A stretch of 64,000 bases of DNA from NBLH01 sp050296515 (GCA_050296515.1 JBNKRJ010000026.1:1-64000), one strand, 5' to 3'; positions 1 to 8,006 are shown, counted from the first letter of the stretch. Numbers and translations: made by a program. Notes: generated by a model not told the origin, from the letters alone.

Positions 1-1
1 G

Positions 2-949
2 ATGGTTTTTGACCCGGCCGACATGGTACCTGCCGGAGGTGCTACCATCAATACCAATGCCCAGCCACGAGCAATCCATAAAACCGTGGGCGCCATGACC
101 ATACAAATGCACATTCCCATAGGCGGGCCATTTACCAACCCTGGCATGATAGCCCACGAAGCCGTGATGTTTTACGGCAGCCCCAATGTATTTGCCGATG
201 GGGAGTCGGTATCCGGTGCGCCCTACCAGGTAATGACCTGTGATGATATGGGTATTCCATTGCCCGGGCGTTCGGGGCTATACGCCCCCAATGCCAATGT
301 AATAGCCTCGCCTTCGCCAAGAACAGTAAATATTGGCTCGCTGGCACCGGGCATTAGCAATTCGAGTAGTCCGGGGGCCAACAATTTCCTTGCACGTGCA
401 GTAGCAGCACTAAGCCAGGAAGAAAGGAATGAAGAAAGTACTGAAGAAAATGAAGAGCAAGAAGAGGATGGATACATTGATTTTTATCTTACCAAAGATG
501 GCCAGCGGATAGAAGACTATGAAATAGGCGATACCATTACACTGGTGATTGAGAGCAAGAATAAAACAGGGAAAACATATGTAATAGATCTTTCTGATCC
601 CCAACACGATTTTGAATACAATGGAATAAGACTTGAAAAGGACACATTGGAATATACCTTGCAGTCAGAAAAGGAAGAAATACAACTGGATGTGGTTGCA
701 CAAGGAAAATTGAATGATTTTTATATAGAAAATATACATGGAGAAATTATTACTGAATATAAAGAAGGTGATACAATTAGACTTGTAATTGAAACAAGTG
801 GTTGTAAAGGGGAAAGTTTTAAAATAAACCTTAAAAATAATGAATTAGATTTCAAATTGGATGGGAATATCCTCGCAAATGATACCCTAACACATACCAT
901 AGTTAATAATATTGACGAAATTGAGTTAGAGGTTGTAGCTCAAGAATAA
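2..949 (+). CDS. PAAR-like spike protein with two C-terminal Ig-like repeats (5' partial)
   Basis: Probably caps the spike of a contractile injection system (T6SS-like) and carries or recruits effectors. Residues about 1-115 form a PAAR-like core: an HIPIGGPF segment, GSPNVFADG and VMTCDDMG fit the order of motifs I recall in PAAR-like proteins (metal/loop ligands, a 'name-plate' strand, MTC). A low-complexity E-rich linker (about 138-155) leads to two related repeats of about 75 residues (about 157-235 and 238-315), each of the type FYxxxxGxxIxxYxxGDTIxLVIE. The same module recurs in the next gene. The first codon is at base 2, and the N-terminal part of such a domain seems to be missing, so the true start probably lies upstream of the window. 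The PAAR part is visibly G+C-richer than the downstream cassette. The family assignment is from motif memory. Confidence 0.7.
   Translation: MVFDPADMVPAGGATINTNAQPRAIHKTVGAMTIQMHIPIGGPFTNPGMIAHEAVMFYGSPNVFADGESVSGAPYQVMTCDDMGIPLPGRSGLYAPNANVIASPSPRTVNIGSLAPGISNSSSPGANNFLARAVAALSQEERNEESTEENEEQEEDGYIDFYLTKDGQRIEDYEIGDTITLVIESKNKTGKTYVIDLSDPQHDFEYNGIRLEKDTLEYTLQSEKEEIQLDVVAQGKLNDFYIENIHGEIITEYKEGDTIRLVIETSGCKGESFKINLKNNELDFKLDGNILANDTLTHTIVNNIDEIELEVVAQE
73..340. repeat. PAAR-core direct repeat, copy 1
   Basis: This stretch is nearly identical to 6144-6411 at a constant offset of 6071 with no indel. It covers the conserved PAAR core, from the IHKTVGAMT codons to VNIGS. Most differences are silent or cluster at the end. 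The two copies bracket the whole effector and immunity cassette in the same orientation, so they could recombine to delete or swap it. Confidence 0.9.
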
Positions 950-1024
950 AACCCATATAATCTAATAATCCTTAAACAGCTTTAACTTTTATAGTCAAAG
1001 TGAATAAACTATAATAATAAGCAG

Positions 1025-2155
1025 ATGAAAAAAATAGCAAGATATACAATTACACAAAAAGGAACCAACGAATCCAAATCGATTAACGTAAATGTTTTGG
1101 TTCCCCTTGTTGAATTTTACATTACAAAAGATGGAAATAAAATAGACAGGTATATGTTAAACGATACCATCAGGTTAGTTATTAAATCACAAGGCCACCA
1201 AAAAACTAAATTTGAAATTGACTTATCGAACCAGGATGCTATTTTTGAAAAAGACGGAAAAGAAATAGGTAAAAGTTGCGGTTACAAATTTGAGCATACA
1301 ATAAAAACAAACGAAGAAGAAATAGATATAAAAGCAGTTAAAATAAAAACAGGCTGGGAAACAAACAAAAACAAAATAACCATTCAGTGCAAAAAAAACG
1401 GGGAGCTATTTAAATACAGGATTAAATGGGTCGAAGGCCCGCCTTATGTTGGGATAAAGACAATATTTTATAATGGTGAAGAAAAAAACCGTGAAATGCC
1501 TAATATTGTTGGACGATTTATTTACGAAGGGTTTGGCCTGGATGTTGATTACTGTCCTGATACCCAAAGGTTGTTCCTTGTTGATAAAGTAGATAAGAAC
1601 AGGTTGTCAAGACCACAGTCTCCGCTTGCCACAGCAAGGCTTGAAGAAGCTTTGACCAAAGAAGTAGATAAATATGATGAATTTGGTGTTTTACATATCG
1701 GTTATAAAATAAAGGGTAAAGAAGACCAGAAAGTTTATTATGGTAGTTCTGATGGTAAAAACGCATATATTGATCTTAATGATTTTAATGAAAATAATTT
1801 TTCAAAAAAGAAACTTATTTATAATAATTTATCAACTCATTGTGATGATTTAATTACAGTATTTGAACATGAATATTTAGGCCATGTTTTTCTTAAGAAA
1901 GGCGGGTATGGTGACGGGAAAGCATATACCACAGGTGCTGTGGTTGACGAAGTTAATAAATACCGAAGGGAAAGGGAATATTTGGAAAGGTTGCATTATA
2001 GTTATCCTGGTGGAGATATATTGTATGGAAAAACAAGAGATTTTAAAGACAAAAAAGAAATGAAAGAGTATGTTAAAAATGTTATTGAAAGCGGTAATAT
2101 TTCTAATTACCCACATATAACTCATGATCGCAGAGACAAAAAAGCACTAGAATGA
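1025..2155 (+). CDS. Putative metallopeptidase-type toxin (effector A)
   Basis: Predicted 376-residue effector. It starts with a short segment (ARYTITQKGTNESK, residues 5-18) resembling the start of the second effector at 3176. One Ig-like repeat (about 29-108) of the type found in the PAAR protein follows. The C-terminal domain (about 130-376) carries the motif EHEYLGH at 281-287, with histidines H282 and H287 and glutamate E283, then VVDEVNKYRRE (307-317) and a distal Y-rich stretch. Several polymorphic-toxin peptidases that I recall show a similar HExxGH...EN.yR.E order. The spacing is HExxxH, not the canonical HExxH, so catalysis is inferred. No signal peptide is seen, as expected for spike-delivered cargo. 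It is 76 bp downstream of the PAAR gene, and its stop overlaps the next start (ATGA), the usual toxin-immunity arrangement. Confidence 0.6.
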   Translation: MKKIARYTITQKGTNESKSINVNVLVPLVEFYITKDGNKIDRYMLNDTIRLVIKSQGHQKTKFEIDLSNQDAIFEKDGKEIGKSCGYKFEHTIKTNEEEIDIKAVKIKTGWETNKNKITIQCKKNGELFKYRIKWVEGPPYVGIKTIFYNGEEKNREMPNIVGRFIYEGFGLDVDYCPDTQRLFLVDKVDKNRLSRPQSPLATARLEEALTKEVDKYDEFGVLHIGYKIKGKEDQKVYYGSSDGKNAYIDLNDFNENNFSKKKLIYNNLSTHCDDLITVFEHEYLGHVFLKKGGYGDGKAYTTGAVVDEVNKYRREREYLERLHYSYPGGDILYGKTRDFKDKKEMKEYVKNVIESGNISNYPHITHDRRDKKALE

Positions 2156-2619
2156 AAAACTATTTTTTTTTATTTTTAGTATACGCTATATTTAATAGTA
2201 GTATTATTCAAGCCCAGGTTGATACAATTTGCTTTGTCTATCAAGCAGGGTCTCATCAAAACATGGGCTACGTAAGTTCAACTCATACCTTAAAAATAAC
2301 TAACGATTCTACTTTTAAAATTGAAGAAGAGTATTTTTTTGGAAAGAAAAACAAGGACTTTTTTAGTAAAAGTAAAACTTATGGTAAATGGAGTATAAGT
2401 AAAGACACTTTGATTATTCATTATAGGGACAATAATTTGGATGAAATAGGAAAGTATTTAATAAAGAAAAAAAAACTATTGAAAATATATCATTACAAAA
2501 AAGATTCTAAACGTTTTTACAGGACCTATAGGCAATATTTTCGAAACAATTTTGTACTCCTGAAATGGAAAAGGGTTAGCCCTAAAAAAAACAGTTTTAA
2601 AATAACACCAAATAAATAA
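2152..2619 (+). CDS. Secreted protein, candidate immunity to effector A
   Basis: A 155-residue protein with a clear signal peptide (hydrophobic FFLFLVYAIF, cleavage likely after IIQAQ) and no lipobox, so it should act in the periplasm. The body is strand-rich, with a lipocalin-like pattern (FKIEEEYF, GKWSISKDTLIIHY, KYLIKKKKLLKIY), and it ends in a basic tail, KRVSPKKNSFKITPNK. It starts inside the stop of effector A (4-bp ATGA overlap), which implies translational coupling. The neighbour at 2681-3161 is a paralogue with the same tail. The immunity role is inferred from this coupling and from periplasmic location; I recognise no family. Confidence 0.6.
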   Translation: MKNYFFLFLVYAIFNSSIIQAQVDTICFVYQAGSHQNMGYVSSTHTLKITNDSTFKIEEEYFFGKKNKDFFSKSKTYGKWSISKDTLIIHYRDNNLDEIGKYLIKKKKLLKIYHYKKDSKRFYRTYRQYFRNNFVLLKWKRVSPKKNSFKITPNK

Positions 2620-2679
2620 TAAAACTGTAATAGATGGTTTGTGTAATGGTAAAATATCCATAATCTTAATTAAAAAAAA

Positions 2680-3161
2680 ATGAATATTAGAACTTTTTTT
2701 TTCTTACCTTATTTTTTGCTTTGATAAATATTCAAACAATGGGACAGGTAAGAAAAGACATTGTCAAATATAGGTTTACACCTCCAAAGTCCAGAAAGTG
2801 GATGTTTGGAGGCGTTCATTTTAAAAGTGAGCTTTCTGTTAGGTCGGATAGCACATTTCTATTAACAGAATATTTCCATATATCTAAAAGGAAAGACGTT
2901 CCACCTGAAGAGAAAATTAAAAAAGGCAATTGGAAAACAAATAAAGACACTTTATACCTATTTAAACAAGGGTGTAATGGAATTAAAAGTAAGTTTTTAA
3001 TAAGAAATAGAAAGTTAATAGAATATGTGCCTCTTTTTAAAGATACCAATAGGAAGTTTAGGACTTATAAACGATATTACAAAGCCAGGTTGGCTTTATT
3101 TAAATGGAAAAGGATTAGCCCTAAAAGAAGCAGTTTTAAAATAGCACCAAATAAAGAATAA
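2680..3161 (+). pseudogene. Paralogue of the candidate immunity protein, frameshifted in its signal peptide
   Basis: The ATG at 2680 starts a signal peptide (MNIRTFFF...) that meets a stop at 2722-2724. A run of nine T (2694-2702) is one base short: with ten, the frame continues through LTLFFALINIQTMGQ into the body of the protein. As sequenced, only a TTG at 2721 or an ATG at 2739 could start the 146-residue remainder, giving a protein without an export signal. The body matches the gene at 2152: a GNWKTNKDTLYLF strand, FRTYKRYY and the tail KWKRISPKRSSFKIAPNKE. It could be a true decay, a phase-variable homopolymer or a sequencing error; the sequence alone cannot say. Confidence 0.65.
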
Positions 3162-3175
3162 ATAAACCATACCTT

Positions 3176-4372
3176 ATGGCAACATTTACAATAACACGAC
3201 AATCAACAGGCGAAAAAAAAGAAGTCAAACTTACATACAATCCTGCTGCCGCAATGGTGCAGGAAATACAATGCACCACACCACTCGACCAAGGCTCAAA
3301 TAATTCGGGTGGCAGGGTCCATGGAACAAAAGATGGCTTATTGTTTGGCAAAACATACGAGTTTAAAGTTTCCAAATACCAAAACAACCTAATACCAAGC
3401 CAGGAACAAATTGATTGCATAACCTGGGAATATAGTTATCTTGATGATAATGGGAACGAAATTAACTGCACCGCTGAAACAACTGGTGAAACCTTTTCGT
3501 TGCAAATAAATGATTTAGAAATGTGTGGAAGGGATATTAATATTTGTGCCTATGGGGTCGACAAATATTCTGAGGGCTTTTTAAGTAATTTTTGCCATTA
3601 CCGATACAGATGGTTCGACAGGTCTAATGTTATATTTGAAATAAATAGAAGAAAAAGACAACCTTGGCTCATTGATCAGAATCACACACCTTTATGCGGC
3701 ATGGTGTGTATTTTATACGCCATGATTAAATTCGACCCTGATGGGTATGAAAAGTTTGCCCTTGATTTGCATAGAAAGGGAGAAGCTAATTACAATAATT
3801 ATCAAATTAACCCGGAAGAGGAATTATTTGAGAAAAAGAAAACTGACCGGGATTATCCTAAAGGAGGGTATTTTAATAGGCCAATGCCCGAAATTGATTG
3901 GATTACCTTGGTTGGGTTAAGGAACAACGAAAAAAAAGGATACGACGGAAAACATACAGAACAAGCAGCAGGAATCAACTGGCCATGGGTAATGAAACAT
4001 TTGAGCGAAAACTTTCTAAAAGCAAGTTCAATTGAGAAAGAATGGCGACCAGTAAAAAACTTTAGTAAAAAGAATTATGAAGTCCTTGATGAAATTGATG
4101 ATCTTCATAATAAAGGGTATGTCGTATTTATTTTATGCGATAGCGACATGGTCTATCCAATGAAAGCGTCTACAGTCGGTTTTGTAAATCACTGGGTTCC
4201 TTATATGGGGAAAATTCCAGATATTAATAACGGCTTCTTAGATCTTTATGATGATATTAAAGGCATATTTAGCTTCAGAGTAGCTTCATGGGGCAAAGTT
4301 GGAGATCTAAAGCAATTAAAATTCAACATTTTTAATACTAATTACTACGGATATATAGCTGTGAAAAATTAA
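3176..4372 (+). CDS. Putative papain-like cysteine protease toxin (effector B)
   Basis: A 398-residue predicted effector. The first residues (ATFTITRQSTGEKKE) mirror the start of effector A. Residues about 25-150 form an Ig-like domain (WEYSYLDDNG, LQINDLEMCGR, ICAYGVD, HYRYRWF). The C-terminal domain (about 160-398) has LCGMVCILYAMIKFDPDGY with C174 as the likely nucleophile, VNHWVPYMG with H339, and a final FRVASWGK strand, which is the cysteine-then-histidine order of papain-fold peptidases. No signal peptide is present. It begins 15 bp after the second candidate immunity gene and is followed 8 bp later by the first of three paralogous lipoproteins. A decayed 3' end of a related gene lies at 5501-5557. 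The peptidase fold is inferred from motif order only; it could instead be an amidase or transglutaminase-like enzyme. Confidence 0.6.
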   Translation: MATFTITRQSTGEKKEVKLTYNPAAAMVQEIQCTTPLDQGSNNSGGRVHGTKDGLLFGKTYEFKVSKYQNNLIPSQEQIDCITWEYSYLDDNGNEINCTAETTGETFSLQINDLEMCGRDINICAYGVDKYSEGFLSNFCHYRYRWFDRSNVIFEINRRKRQPWLIDQNHTPLCGMVCILYAMIKFDPDGYEKFALDLHRKGEANYNNYQINPEEELFEKKKTDRDYPKGGYFNRPMPEIDWITLVGLRNNEKKGYDGKHTEQAAGINWPWVMKHLSENFLKASSIEKEWRPVKNFSKKNYEVLDEIDDLHNKGYVVFILCDSDMVYPMKASTVGFVNHWVPYMGKIPDINNGFLDLYDDIKGIFSFRVASWGKVGDLKQLKFNIFNTNYYGYIAVKN

Positions 4373-4379
4373 TAAAACA

Positions 4380-4892
4380 ATGAATAAGCCCAAAGCATTA
4401 TTTTACTTCATTATAGTGGTGATATTGATATCAGCATGTTGTCCAAGAAAACAAAAGTTATCATATGCAGTAACTCATTGTGATAATATTGACTACTATT
4501 CTGAAATTGAATTAATTGAATCTTCAGATATTTGTATTAAAAAAGTTGAAATAAATACATACACCAAGGCAGGGCAACTCACAAAACACTATTATCTTGA
4601 AGATAATTACTCAAACTGGTGTGATTCAACTTGTATTTCAAGAAAATATTTATGTTTTCCAGAGACGTTGCCAACCAAATATGACTGGGAGGTAATAATA
4701 AATGATTCATTATATTATAATATTACAAATTTTGTACTTGGGGTTTCTGGTGGCATGACAACATTTTGTGAATGCTATGGTTGCGGAATCGCGTCTTATA
4801 AAGTTAATGGAAATTTGATAGAACTTATTAATCCAAATAAGGGAAGTAGGAGTTCAATGGTTTATCTTTTATGTAAAGAACATCTACAATAA
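4380..4892 (+). CDS. Lipoprotein, candidate immunity to effector B (copy 1)
   Basis: A 170-residue lipoprotein: the signal peptide runs to the lipobox ISAC (C20), followed by CPRKQ. Conserved points shared with the next two genes are THCDNIDYY, a KKVEINTYTKAGQ strand, NWCDS, TKYDWEVIINDSLYYNITNF, and a C-terminal cysteine group (CECYGCG) that may form disulfides or bind metal. It starts 8 bp after effector B and is followed by copy 2 after 10 bp. Its position directly behind a putative toxin, membrane anchoring and tandem duplication fit a periplasmic immunity protein; the function is inferred. Confidence 0.6.
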   Translation: MNKPKALFYFIIVVILISACCPRKQKLSYAVTHCDNIDYYSEIELIESSDICIKKVEINTYTKAGQLTKHYYLEDNYSNWCDSTCISRKYLCFPETLPTKYDWEVIINDSLYYNITNFVLGVSGGMTTFCECYGCGIASYKVNGNLIELINPNKGSRSSMVYLLCKEHLQ

Positions 4893-4902
4893 TATATATA
4901 AA

Positions 4903-5427
4903 ATGAAGAATTTTTTATTTATTCTGGCTATAATTATTACTAGCATATCATCTTGTTGCCCTAAAAAGTATAAATATGAATATGTACATAATAATTGCAA
5001 TCAAATAGATTACAATAAGGGAATTGGACTAGATTGGTTTATTAATATTTGTATAAGAAAGGCGATAATAAACACTTATACGAAAAGTGGTGAATTTGTT
5101 AACCAATATGTTTTTAGGGATATGTTTATTAATTGGTGTGATTCATCATTAATAAGTAAGAACATTTTTTTTTCAAAACCATCATTGTTTGAAAAGCCTT
5201 TGTCTACGCAGCATAACTGGGAAGTTATAATAAATGATTCTTTACATTATTACATTACAGATTTTGAGCTTAAACTCCATGAGAAAAAAAGAAGGTTTTG
5301 TAAGTGTTACAACTGTGGAATAGTTTCATATAAAGTCAATGGTGAATTAATAAAATGTGCTATAGATGACAGGTCTAATGAAATAATAACAATCAGTTTA
5401 CCTCCACCACCTAAAGAATCATGGTAA
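4903..5427 (+). CDS. Lipoprotein, candidate immunity to effector B (copy 2)
   Basis: A 174-residue paralogue of the gene at 4380. It has an SPII signal with lipobox SISSC followed by CPKK, the NNCNQIDY strand, IRKAIINTYTKSGEF, NWCDSS, STQHNWEVIINDSLHYYITDFEL and the cysteine cluster CKCYNCG. The C-terminal tail differs from copy 1. It is 10 bp downstream of copy 1, so probably in the same transcript. Multiple divergent copies behind one toxin are typical where resistance to several toxin variants is kept. Confidence 0.6.
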   Translation: MKNFLFILAIIITSISSCCPKKYKYEYVHNNCNQIDYNKGIGLDWFINICIRKAIINTYTKSGEFVNQYVFRDMFINWCDSSLISKNIFFSKPSLFEKPLSTQHNWEVIINDSLHYYITDFELKLHEKKRRFCKCYNCGIVSYKVNGELIKCAIDDRSNEIITISLPPPPKESW

Positions 5428-5500
5428 TTTTTTAAAACGGAAATATTTAATTACATGTAAGAATAATCAAATTTCTAAATGAAGAAATTCATCTCTATGA

Positions 5501-5557
5501 GCCAATTTTAAGGATTTAAAGAAGCTAAAATTCAATGTTTTTACAAATTCCAACTGA
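5501..5557 (+). pseudogene. Decayed 3' end of an effector-B relative
   Basis: Reading from 5501 gives ANFKDLKKLKFNVFTNSN-stop, which aligns with GKVGDLKQLKFNIFNTNYYG near the C-terminus of effector B (about residues 373-392). The bases just before it also resemble the effector, with the tryptophan codon of ASWG apparently turned into a TGA at 5498. The rest of that gene is missing. The fragment stands 12 bp before the third lipoprotein, which is where an effector would end relative to its own immunity gene. Confidence 0.6.
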
Positions 5558-5569
5558 GCAAAAAAGACA

Positions 5570-6067
5570 ATGAAAAGCCAAATAAAACTTGTTGTCGTAA
5601 TTGTATTAATCCTAAGCATATCATCATGCTTTTTCAAAAAAAAGACCTATGAGTATGTGAGTGAACATTGTCATAAAATGTATTTTGACGGAGTTATTGA
5701 TGTCTGTATAAAAGGGAAATTAACAAAAGCAGTAATAAACACTTATACACGGGAAGGGATATTTGTTAAACAGTATATGCCAAAAGACAAACACAATTGG
5801 TGGACCGATACATCATTTATTGAGAAGACATTGTATTTACGAAATAAATCTTTATCAACAGAATATAATTGGGAAGTTGTATTAAATGACACCTTACGTT
5901 ACTATATCTCTGATTTTGTTTTAGGTATAGGCTATTCATGCGGCAAAGGTGAATATCATTGTTACGTAAAATCATGTATGGTAACCACAGATACTGTATC
6001 TGTTAGAAAATGTATTAATTACTCTATTGATCTTAATAAGGAAGAATGCCCATGCAATGCTAATTGA
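5570..6067 (+). CDS. Lipoprotein, candidate immunity (copy 3)
   Basis: A 165-residue third paralogue. Lipobox SISSC then FFKKK; shared elements are SEHCHKMYF, LTKAVINTYTREGIFVKQY, NWWTDTSF, LSTEYNWEVVLNDTLRYYISDFVLG and a C-terminal cysteine group (CHCYVKSC-like spacing, then CPCN). It is separated from copy 2 by 142 bp that contain the wreck of an effector 3' end, so it probably arrived with that now lost effector. A short perfect hairpin follows at 6073-6090. Confidence 0.55.
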   Translation: MKSQIKLVVVIVLILSISSCFFKKKTYEYVSEHCHKMYFDGVIDVCIKGKLTKAVINTYTREGIFVKQYMPKDKHNWWTDTSFIEKTLYLRNKSLSTEYNWEVVLNDTLRYYISDFVLGIGYSCGKGEYHCYVKSCMVTTDTVSVRKCINYSIDLNKEECPCNAN

Positions 6068-6072
6068 TATTT

Positions 6073-6090
6073 TCTGCGATGTATCGCAGA
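6073..6090 (+). terminator. Hairpin after the lipoprotein array
   Basis: Perfect 8-bp stem TCTGCGAT/ATCGCAGA with a GT loop, just 5 bp after the stop of copy 3. There is no proper T run behind it, so its role as a terminator is weak. Confidence 0.35.
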
Positions 6091-6135
6091 TATATATCTG
6101 TAAAAAAATGGTATTATAAGCAAACCTAATAAAGG

Positions 6136-6417
6136 TTGCAGCAAATCCATAAAACCGTGGGAGCCATGACCATACAAATTCACATTCCCATGGGCGGGCC
6201 ATTTACCAACCCTGGCATGATAGCCCACGAAGCCGTAATGTTTTATGGCAGCCCCAATGTATTTGCCGATGGGGAGTCGGTATCGGGTGCGCCTTACCAG
6301 GTAATGACCTGTGATGATATGGGTATAGCCCTGCCGGGTTATTCCGGTCTGTATGCCCCCAATGCAAATGTAATAGCAATGGCATCTCCTAAAACTGTTA
6401 ATATTGGTTCTGTGTAA
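6136..6417 (+). pseudogene. Truncated second copy of the PAAR-like core
   Basis: Encodes IHKTVGAMTIQIHIPMGGPFTN... through NVFADGESVSG and VMTCDDMGIALPG to VNIGSV-stop, nearly identical to residues about 25-113 of the first gene. Homology stops upstream at about 6140, so the N-terminal part is absent. The stop codon is provided by the left end of the IS66 element (first base of the IS at 6414). It is therefore broken on both sides: a relic of another PAAR-effector gene whose 3' part was removed. Confidence 0.8.
6144..6411. repeat. PAAR-core direct repeat, copy 2
   Basis: Same orientation and nearly the same sequence as 73-340. See copy 1. Together the two copies delimit the effector and immunity cassette. 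Confidence 0.9.
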
Positions 6418-6458
6418 CCGACCTGCAAAACCCGTCACAAATAAATTATGATTATTCT

Positions 6459-7958
6459 CTATTTTTGTGCATTGTAGGGAGATGTCTTTTCCCAATTTTG
6501 AGGTAAGAGTTCACTCAATTTGTTGGCCTTGTGTTCAGGTATCCTTTCAAGGACATCCGTTAACCACTCCAGTGGTTCCACATTATTAATTTTACAGGTA
6601 GCAAAAAAGGAGTACATCATTGCTGCACGTTGGGCAGCTTTATGGGAACCTGCAAATAAGTAGTTTTTCCTGCCTAAGGCTAATGGGCGTATTGCATTCT
6701 CAATTAAGTTATTGTCAATTTCATATCTTCCATCATTGATATAGCCTTTTAGTTTTGGCCATAAATTTAACGTATAAGAAATTGCTTTCCCTATCGCACT
6801 TTGGGGCAACACTTCTACAATGTTTGTTTTGAGCCATTTTTCTATTTTTTCTAAAACTGGCAAAGCAAACATTTTCCTATAACGCTCAACTACTATAGTA
6901 CCTATTGCTTTTTCTTTAGCTTTTCGTTCTATTGAATATAATTGCTGCACCATCTTCAGCATTTCTTCAGCCCTGGCTTTATCATTGCCCAATGCCTTTT
7001 CAAAATACCTGCGTGCATGTGCCATGCATGCCAAAAAGGTTATTTCACCATTGGTCTGCATGCCTTGATAAGCTATATATCCATCTGTTTGTAATGTCCC
7101 TGAAAAAGTTTTTAATATTTTTTCTGGGGCTTTCCTGTCCCTGCCAGGGTGATATTTAAACAAAACCAATCTCTTTACCGGGTTCCGGTACACCCATTGA
7201 TATACTGTATGCAAGGCACCTTTTTTATGTGAGTCCTGGACACCAATTGGAGATTCATCTGCTTGCAAATAGTCCCCTTCTATGAGCTCTTTTAGTAAAA
7301 CTTCATAAAGTGGGCCTAACAGGTCTGCTGTGGCATTAAACCACCCATTCAGGGTCGAGTCACTTAATTCCAGGCCTTGCCTCTTAATTATTTGTATTTG
7401 CCTGTAAAATGGGAGGTGGTCTACAAATTTTGACACCATAATATAGGCCAACAGGCTTGCCCCAGCATTTCCTTTGGGAATTGGTAAAGTAGGTAGTTCT
7501 GCTATTTGGACACCATCTTTGTTCGCTTTAGCATATTTTGGGCGGACTATTTTACGGACATATACTTTGGCGGGGTTATATTCCAATACCTCTGTTATTT
7601 CTTCCCCAATCTTTTTTGCACCTTCTTCCATATCTTTAGGCTCAATAATTTCTTCAACCCTGGGCAAGTGCGATGGTATGCTGGTCCTAATAGGCCGCTG
7701 CTTTTCTTTAACTGGTTTTTCCCGTGTATATTTAATTTCTTCTGTTGTTCCAATTTGTTGTTCCTCTTGCGGCTGATTAAACAAATTCAATTGTAAATCA
7801 CCAGAAGGGACAAAACGCTCACTTTTGCTCCCAAAAATTAACCGTTTCAGTTCATCAAGCTGTTGTTTAAGGTATTGGTTTTCTGAAAGCAACTTCTCAT
7901 ATTGTTCTTTTGAAATAAAACCCTGTTCTGAAACGGTATTTTCGGTCGTGTTTTTCAC
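6459..7958 (-). CDS. tnpC: IS66 family transposase TnpC
   Basis: The 499-residue DDE transposase of the IS66 element. N-terminal coiled coil (EKLLSENQYLKQQLDELKRLIFG) then SKSERF, a zinc-binding-like IS66 leader, the DDE core with LQADESPIGV, the LQTDGYIAYQG segment, and ENAIRPLALGRKNYLFAGS near the C-terminus holding the catalytic glutamate. Length and motif order are those of a full enzyme. It follows tnpB by 48 bp. Nothing suggests inactivation. Confidence 0.95.
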   Translation of the reverse strand: MKNTTENTVSEQGFISKEQYEKLLSENQYLKQQLDELKRLIFGSKSERFVPSGDLQLNLFNQPQEEQQIGTTEEIKYTREKPVKEKQRPIRTSIPSHLPRVEEIIEPKDMEEGAKKIGEEITEVLEYNPAKVYVRKIVRPKYAKANKDGVQIAELPTLPIPKGNAGASLLAYIMVSKFVDHLPFYRQIQIIKRQGLELSDSTLNGWFNATADLLGPLYEVLLKELIEGDYLQADESPIGVQDSHKKGALHTVYQWVYRNPVKRLVLFKYHPGRDRKAPEKILKTFSGTLQTDGYIAYQGMQTNGEITFLACMAHARRYFEKALGNDKARAEEMLKMVQQLYSIERKAKEKAIGTIVVERYRKMFALPVLEKIEKWLKTNIVEVLPQSAIGKAISYTLNLWPKLKGYINDGRYEIDNNLIENAIRPLALGRKNYLFAGSHKAAQRAAMMYSFFATCKINNVEPLEWLTDVLERIPEHKANKLSELLPQNWEKTSPYNAQK

Positions 7959-8006
7959 GCTTCAAAAATACTTAAACAACCTCAGTTTTACTAAAACTTT
8001 GATATG

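Noticed and set aside
6136..6417. Functional small PAAR protein
   Set aside because: It lacks the N-terminal part and its stop comes from the IS66 end, so it is a relic rather than a gene.
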